This document shows positions 59,727 through 64,000 of a DNA stretch of 64,000 nt, in pieces. Position 1 is the first letter of the stretch, and the number at the start of each line of letters is the position of its first letter. The position numbers and the translations under genes were made by a program. Source of the DNA: Bacteroidota bacterium (GTDB lineage: Bacteria; Bacteroidota; Bacteroidia; Palsa-948); NCBI GenBank assembly GCA_003164895.1, contig PLUL01000020.1, positions 1 through 64,000 of the forward strand, given 5' to 3'. Below the pieces are notes generated by a model. It was not told the DNA's origin, made no database searches, and saw nothing but the letters and a program-made list of their open reading frames with translations.

Positions 59727-59953
59727 ATTGAATATTTTTTTTAGTGGATGTTTCAAAATCACGAAACGAAAGTATAAATTTATCCGAAACAAAATTAATT
59801 TCTGCTAATAGATTTTAATACCCTTTTGCCATGATGAATGTCATGAAATCTATCCTTATAATTGTTTACTTACATCATTCGATATAACACAACAAACGTG
59901 TCAAATGATATTTATTGCGGCTCTGCTTACAACTATTTAAATACATCTAATCA

Positions 59954-59977
59954 TTTATTTAGATATATCTAAATAAA
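59954..59977. promoter_or_regulatory. 24-bp perfect palindrome, candidate operator
   Basis: TTTATTTAGATA followed by its exact complement TATCTAAATAAA, 24 bases with no loop. It overlaps the -33 region and ends 3 bases before a perfect -7 box TATATTTG (59981-59988). Best read as a dimeric repressor site controlling the porin gene at 60058. The form (TTTAGATATATCTAAA core) resembles DtxR/MntR-like operators. The rest of the 331-base gap shows no gene. Confidence 0.6.
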
Positions 59978-59980
59978 AAC

Positions 59981-59988
59981 TATATTTG
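59981..59988 (+). promoter_or_regulatory. -7 box TATATTTG for the porin operon
   Basis: Perfect TAnnTTTG match, 69 bases before the ATG at 60058, with the palindrome just upstream. Confidence 0.55.
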
Positions 59989-60057
59989 TTTTTCAATAAA
60001 TTACAATAATCAATCGTCAAAGAAGAAAAAGTAAATGTATTTTAATTTAAAATTTTC

Positions 60058-61371
60058 ATGAAAAGAATCCTCATCCCCATGATTCTTCTCGTTACATCCA
60101 ATTTATTCGGACAATCGGATTCCGCAAAGGATGAACGGTTTTCGGTTCACATGCAAACTACAGTCATCACTCAATATAAACCATCCTTTTACGCGAAATA
60201 TTCCGGAGTTAACAGTTTAACTTCTCAGGAAGAAACTGAAACTTCGCTTACTTCAACTTTATTTTTAGGTGTACGTTTATGGAAGGGAGCAAGCGCGTAT
60301 TTGAATCCTGAGCTTGCGGGAGGTTCCGGATTGAGCGGTGCGCTGGGTGTTGCTGCATCCACCAACGGAGAAACCTATCGCATTGGCGACCCAAAACCAA
60401 CAACAATACTTGCACGACTTTTCTTCAGACAACAATTTTCATTCGGTACTGAAAAAGAAAGAATAGCTGAGGAGAAAAATCAACTTGGAGAAATGCGTTC
60501 CACACATTTTTTTGCATTTACAGTTGGCAAAGTAAGTGTTTCAGATTATTTTGATAATAATTCTTTCAGCCACGATGCACGAACTCAATTTATGAGTTGG
60601 GGACTAATGAATAACGGGGCTTGGGATTATGCAGCGAATCAAAAAGGATATACGCCTAGTGTTGTGCTTGAATTTGTTACTCCGCAATTTGAACTTCGTT
60701 ATCATGCTTCGCTTGTTCCGAAAAGCGCAAATGCCAATGATATGAACTGGAATATTTCTGAGGCAAGCGGGCAATCGCTTGAGTACACTTGCAAAACTCA
60801 TCTTAAAAAAGGAAAACTTATATTCCGTGTGATGGGATTTCTGAACATTGCAAACATGGGAAATTATAAACAAAGTATTACACTTGCAGCAGACAAAGAT
60901 ACTTTACCAAACATTATTCAAACTCGTCAATACGGAAGAAATAAATATGGCTTTACGCTGAATTCAGAATATGAAAGAAAATTTTTTGGCGCATTCCTTC
61001 GTGCCGGATGGAATGACGGCAACAACGAAACATGGATGTTTACTGAAATCGACCAAACAGTTAGCGCAGGATTAGTATTAAAAGGAAAATTTTGGAAAAG
61101 AAAAGATGATGCGCTCGGAATTGCTACTGTTGCATCAGGATTGTCTGCTCCTCACAGAGAATATTTAAAAGATGGCGGAAAAGGTTTCATGCTCGGAGAC
61201 GGCAACCTGAATTACGAGTGGGAAAAACTTATTGAAACCTATTATTCTTTTGCTCTGATGAAAAATAATATTGCTCTTTCGGTCGCCTACCAATATGTAA
61301 TAAATCCGGGATATAATAAGGATAGAGGTTCGGTTAATGTTTTTTCCGTGAGAGTTCATGCTGAAATATAA
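60058..61371 (+). CDS. Carbohydrate-porin-like outer-membrane protein
   Basis: 437 residues. The signal peptide ends at LFGQ (about 19). FSVHMQTTVITQYKPSFYAK, SLTSTLFLGVRLWKGASAYL, GLSGALGVAASTNGE and SFSHDARTQFMSWGLMNNGA match the OprB-like group in Bacteroidota. The end VNVFSVRVHAEI is a barrel closing strand. The substrate is unknown; neighbours and the operator suggest metal- rather than sugar-related use. Confidence 0.8.
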   Translation: MKRILIPMILLVTSNLFGQSDSAKDERFSVHMQTTVITQYKPSFYAKYSGVNSLTSQEETETSLTSTLFLGVRLWKGASAYLNPELAGGSGLSGALGVAASTNGETYRIGDPKPTTILARLFFRQQFSFGTEKERIAEEKNQLGEMRSTHFFAFTVGKVSVSDYFDNNSFSHDARTQFMSWGLMNNGAWDYAANQKGYTPSVVLEFVTPQFELRYHASLVPKSANANDMNWNISEASGQSLEYTCKTHLKKGKLIFRVMGFLNIANMGNYKQSITLAADKDTLPNIIQTRQYGRNKYGFTLNSEYERKFFGAFLRAGWNDGNNETWMFTEIDQTVSAGLVLKGKFWKRKDDALGIATVASGLSAPHREYLKDGGKGFMLGDGNLNYEWEKLIETYYSFALMKNNIALSVAYQYVINPGYNKDRGSVNVFSVRVHAEI

Positions 61372-61409
61372 GAAAACTTAATTTTAGATTTTCAACAACT
61401 TATGCAAAG

Positions 61410-62183
61410 ATGAATCACTACTTCCTTAAAATCATTTTTTGTTTCTTATTGCTTTTTTCTGCATTCAATTTATCCGCTCAGGACAATTACGAAATACAAA
61501 TATATGGAGCTCCTACCATAGAGAAAAATAAAACCATGTTTGAATTACATAGCAACTATACATTTGACGGAAGAAAAGATACTGTCAATGATGTATTGCC
61601 AACCAACCATGTATTTCACGAAACACTTGAAATCACTCATGGTTTTACAGATTATTTTGAAATAGGATTTTATTTATTTAACAGCATAGGAAACAACGGG
61701 CGCACGGCATTCGTAGGAAGTCATATCCGTCCTCGAATTTGCGTACCAAAAAAATGGAATTTGCCAATTGGGTTAAGTTTATCTGCCGAATATGGATTGC
61801 AGAAAAGAGAATTCAGCGAAGACGACCAAACACTGGAAATCAGACCAATCATAGATAAAGAATTCAAGAAACTATATTTATCATTTAATCCTGCTTTTGA
61901 TAAATCATTACACGGACTAAATCAAAAAACAGGATTTGAATTTTCTCCTGCTTTTAAAATCAACTACAAAGTATCCAAAAAAATTTCTCCCGGATTTGAA
62001 TATTTTGCAGGCATTGGTCCGCTCAATAATTTATTTCCAACCGATCAGCAGCAACATCAACTATTCATCACACTCGATGTTAATTTTTCTGATGCTTGGG
62101 AATTTAATTGCGGATATGGAATGGGTTTTACACCAAGCACCGACAAATCAATATTCAAAATAATTCTTGGAAGAAGAATATAA
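61410..62183 (+). CDS. Outer-membrane beta-barrel protein, function unknown
   Basis: 257 residues. The signal peptide ends at LSAQ (about 24). The sequence alternates beta-strands (YEIQIYGAPTIEKNKTMFEL, VFHETLEITHGFTDYFEIGF) and ends in IFKIILGRRI. Similar to transporter-like barrels with unknown ligands. 38 bases after the porin gene, probably co-transcribed. Confidence 0.68.
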   Translation: MNHYFLKIIFCFLLLFSAFNLSAQDNYEIQIYGAPTIEKNKTMFELHSNYTFDGRKDTVNDVLPTNHVFHETLEITHGFTDYFEIGFYLFNSIGNNGRTAFVGSHIRPRICVPKKWNLPIGLSLSAEYGLQKREFSEDDQTLEIRPIIDKEFKKLYLSFNPAFDKSLHGLNQKTGFEFSPAFKINYKVSKKISPGFEYFAGIGPLNNLFPTDQQQHQLFITLDVNFSDAWEFNCGYGMGFTPSTDKSIFKIILGRRI

Positions 62184-62190
62184 TTTAAAA

Positions 62191-62904
62191 TCATTCACTT
62201 TTCATCAATTCACAAAACCAAAAACCTTTTGTTTGTGATACTGGCAAATTGCAGTCGTCCGTTGTTTTTACTTCAAGCGGTTTGTATATCTTTTCTCCTA
62301 TATAAATCTTAATAGGATTCTTAAAAATTGGTCCGTCAAAACAAAATGTATGATACTCACCATTCTCACCGCAAGCATCAACGTTTTGAGGAAGCGAAGA
62401 AAGGAAATCATTATCTACGATTCTTCCTGCCCAATCTTTTCCGAGGTAAGCATCATTTGTGCAGCAAAGAACTGTTTTGAATTTTAAAGAAATGAATTCT
62501 TCCAGCAACTTTTGTGTATCTTGTTTCCATAAAGGAAATACTGCTTTCATTCCTACCTGTGCCAGATTATCCTCTCGGTATTTCCGAAGATCTTCCAGAA
62601 AAATATCTCCAAAGATCACCTGATCGACTCCTTGGGATTTTAAACGCAGCAGAATTTCTTCCATCTTTTTTTCATATTCAGCGTTTGTTCCTTCGTTCAC
62701 ATAAATTTTCACCAATGGAATTCCAATTTGTTTTGCTTGTTCATCCAGAAGTTCTTCTCTTACACCATGCATGGAAATCCTGCGAAATTTTTCGTTGACA
62801 GTAGTGAGAAGAAATTTAACATCATATTTCTTCTCCTGCAAAACCTTATAAAGACAAAGCGAGGAATCCTTTCCTCCGCTCCAGCAAAAAACAGCAGGTA
62901 TCAT
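62191..62904 (-). CDS. Dph6-related ATP pyrophosphatase (diphthine ammonia-ligase-like)
   Basis: 237 residues. N-type ATP pyrophosphatase P-loop CWSGGKDSSL (about 7-16), VREELLDEQAKQIGIPLV, VIFGDIFLEDLR, and GEYHTFCFDGP. In eukaryotes and archaea this fold makes diphthamide; bacteria lack diphthamide, so the bacterial role is unknown. Convergent with the barrel gene. Confidence 0.88.
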   Translation of the reverse strand: MIPAVFCWSGGKDSSLCLYKVLQEKKYDVKFLLTTVNEKFRRISMHGVREELLDEQAKQIGIPLVKIYVNEGTNAEYEKKMEEILLRLKSQGVDQVIFGDIFLEDLRKYREDNLAQVGMKAVFPLWKQDTQKLLEEFISLKFKTVLCCTNDAYLGKDWAGRIVDNDFLSSLPQNVDACGENGEYHTFCFDGPIFKNPIKIYIGEKIYKPLEVKTTDDCNLPVSQTKGFWFCELMKSE

Positions 62905-62995
62905 GATGTAAAGATATTAGGTTATGGAAGACGGAAGATGGATAATGATATAAAGAGCTCTAATAATTGTTTAATTTTGTCAAAAAAAAACTGCC

Positions 62996-63373
62996 ATGAA
63001 AATCCTTCGCAAAATATTAATGTACATTATTCTTCTCTTCGTTTTGTTTTGCATAGGGTATTATGCGTTTGCAAATTATACCTACAGCGAAGGAAGCCGA
63101 AGCGGAATGCTTTTAAAGTTTTCAAACAAAGGTTATCTGTTTAAAACATGGGAAGGCGAATTAAACCTTGGCGGCATGACGCAGGCAGAAGGCACCATGC
63201 TGAATAACATCTGGACATTTTCTGTTCGCGATGGGGAAACAGAAACAATAACCGATTTGCAGAAATACGAAGGCAAACGCATTCGCTTATCCTATAAAGA
63301 AAAAATGCGTCATTTCCCCTGGCAAGGAGAAACCAATTATTTTGTTTACAAGGTAGAGACAATTCAACAATAA
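62996..63373 (+). CDS. Membrane-anchored small protein, function unknown
   Basis: 125 residues. One N-terminal membrane helix (about 8-27), then a small periplasmic beta domain with GSRSGMLLKFSNKGYLFKTW and MRHFPWQGETNYFVYKVE. Such proteins are often mislabelled 6-phosphogluconate dehydrogenase in databases; no NAD-binding motif is present. Confidence 0.7.
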   Translation: MKILRKILMYIILLFVLFCIGYYAFANYTYSEGSRSGMLLKFSNKGYLFKTWEGELNLGGMTQAEGTMLNNIWTFSVRDGETETITDLQKYEGKRIRLSYKEKMRHFPWQGETNYFVYKVETIQQ

Positions 63374-63410
63374 AAATATTTTACAATTTTTTCTTTCTGT
63401 CAAACTGACG

Positions 63411-63431
63411 CCTGCCTACCGGACAGGCAGG
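63411..63431. repeat. Short GC-rich hairpin, REP-like
   Basis: CCTGCCT / AGGCAGG with a 7-base loop between two AT-rich genes. GC content contrasts with the surroundings. Typical of scattered intergenic palindromes; also a possible weak terminator for the gene ending at 63373. Confidence 0.55.
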
Positions 63432-63514
63432 TTAAAAAATGTTAACTGATGGTTGGTATGTAATTTGACAAACAGATAATTGTAATTTTACTTTAATAAT
63501 TAAACTTATAAATT

Positions 63515-64000
63515 ATGATGATGTTCGATCCGATATTATTAGGAATCACAATTGTGTTCATGGGCATTGGAATGTTCGTGAGCTCACGCCTGAAAAAGAA
63601 ATTTGCTGAATATTCTGAAACTCCTCTCAGTTCAGGATTAAGCGGAAAAGATGTTGCCGAAAAAATGCTTCGCGATAACGGAATTACGGATGTGAAAGTT
63701 ACTTCCGTAGAAGGACAACTCACCGATCATTACAACCCTCTCGAAAAAACGGTAAACCTTAGCGCAGAAGTTTTTGAAGGAAGAAGCATTGCATCTGCTG
63801 CTGTGGCAGCGCATGAATGCGGACATGCAGTTCAGCACGCACATGCGTACGCTTGGCTTTCTCTTCGCTCCGCAATTGTTCCGATAGTTAATCTAAGTTC
63901 AAAAATGATGAACCTAATTTTCTTTGCTGCGTTTTTCTTTGGAGCAATGTATCACATGTATAACCAAATGCTTGTTTTAATAATTATCTGCGAAGGAGTT
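63515..64000 (+). CDS. Zinc metallopeptidase, YugP-like (5' part)
   Basis: 162 codons are visible and the gene continues past the right edge. ATG at 63515 (two more ATGs follow directly). An N-terminal membrane helix (about 4-24), VAEKMLRDNGITDVKV, NLSAEVFEGRSIASAAVAAH and the zinc motif HECGH, then a further membrane segment. Matches the PF04298-type membrane zinc peptidases of unknown substrate. The third metal ligand is outside the window or near the edge. Confidence 0.85.
   Translation, partial: MMMFDPILLGITIVFMGIGMFVSSRLKKKFAEYSETPLSSGLSGKDVAEKMLRDNGITDVKVTSVEGQLTDHYNPLEKTVNLSAEVFEGRSIASAAVAAHECGHAVQHAHAYAWLSLRSAIVPIVNLSSKMMNLIFFAAFFFGAMYHMYNQMLVLIIICEGV

Overview
The window comes from a Bacteroidota chromosome, probably an environmental, aerobic or microaerobic member. 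The DNA is AT-rich and most genes lack a clear Shine-Dalgarno sequence. Several upstream regions carry the Bacteroidota -7 box (TAnnTTTG). Four proteins end in type A or type B C-terminal sorting domains of the type IX secretion system (T9SS). Typical Bacteroidota families (DUF1573, DUF4159, fused 2-oxoacid dehydrogenase E1) are present. I cannot name a genus.

Left third (about 300-24,100): a stress and surface island. Its main feature is a 66-bp promoter element present eight times, always on the + strand (starts 311, 7266, 9569, 11105, 12953, 13738, 20119, 22131). Each copy has GTGTGAAT, then two direct repeats of (R)TGTAAC with an exact 21-bp period, then exactly 21 bp to a CAnnTTTG-like -7 box. 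Downstream genes include CsbD, a stress-type lipoprotein, YceI, an lmo0937-type peptide, catalase, a histidine kinase with two response regulators (one fused to a SpoIIE/PP2C phosphatase), bacterioferritin, universal stress proteins, a PPK2 kinase, a SHOCT protein, and three secreted surface proteins (T9SS type B, collagen-like, ice-binding-like). I read this as one coordinated stress and envelope regulon, possibly controlled by partner switching through the phosphatase. The regulator that binds the element is not identifiable in the window. A type III polyketide synthase/UbiA/methyltransferase/FAD monooxygenase/isopentenyl-diphosphate isomerase cluster (14,787-20,124) lies inside the island and has no element of its own.

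Middle (24,200-38,600): a T9SS type A protein, a methyltransferase, and a copper-handling cluster (HCNGKC peptide, Met/His-rich outer-membrane protein, MbnP-like lipoprotein, haem lipoprotein, SCO protein). These are followed by an M1 peptidase, a fused E1 dehydrogenase and MurQ. Next comes a gene-poor accessory stretch with a rigid 21-bp periodic repeat array (about 36,450-36,850), two orphan genes, and a DUF4258-DUF2283 pair. That pair is bracketed by a diverged duplicate of the 3' end of the adjacent aminotransferase gene.

Right (38,600-64,000): mostly housekeeping genes. They include an aminotransferase, three tandem DUF1573 proteins, membrane proteins, DUF2797, a GH3-like enzyme, tRNA-Thr(CGU), a deoxynucleoside kinase, a WecA/MraY-type transferase, a lytic transglycosylase, UvrA with a 7-bp repeat tract, a LOG-family protein, DUF4159, HutH-HisS, malate dehydrogenase, an outer-membrane porin pair behind a 24-bp palindrome, a Dph6-like ATPase and a truncated zinc peptidase at the window edge.
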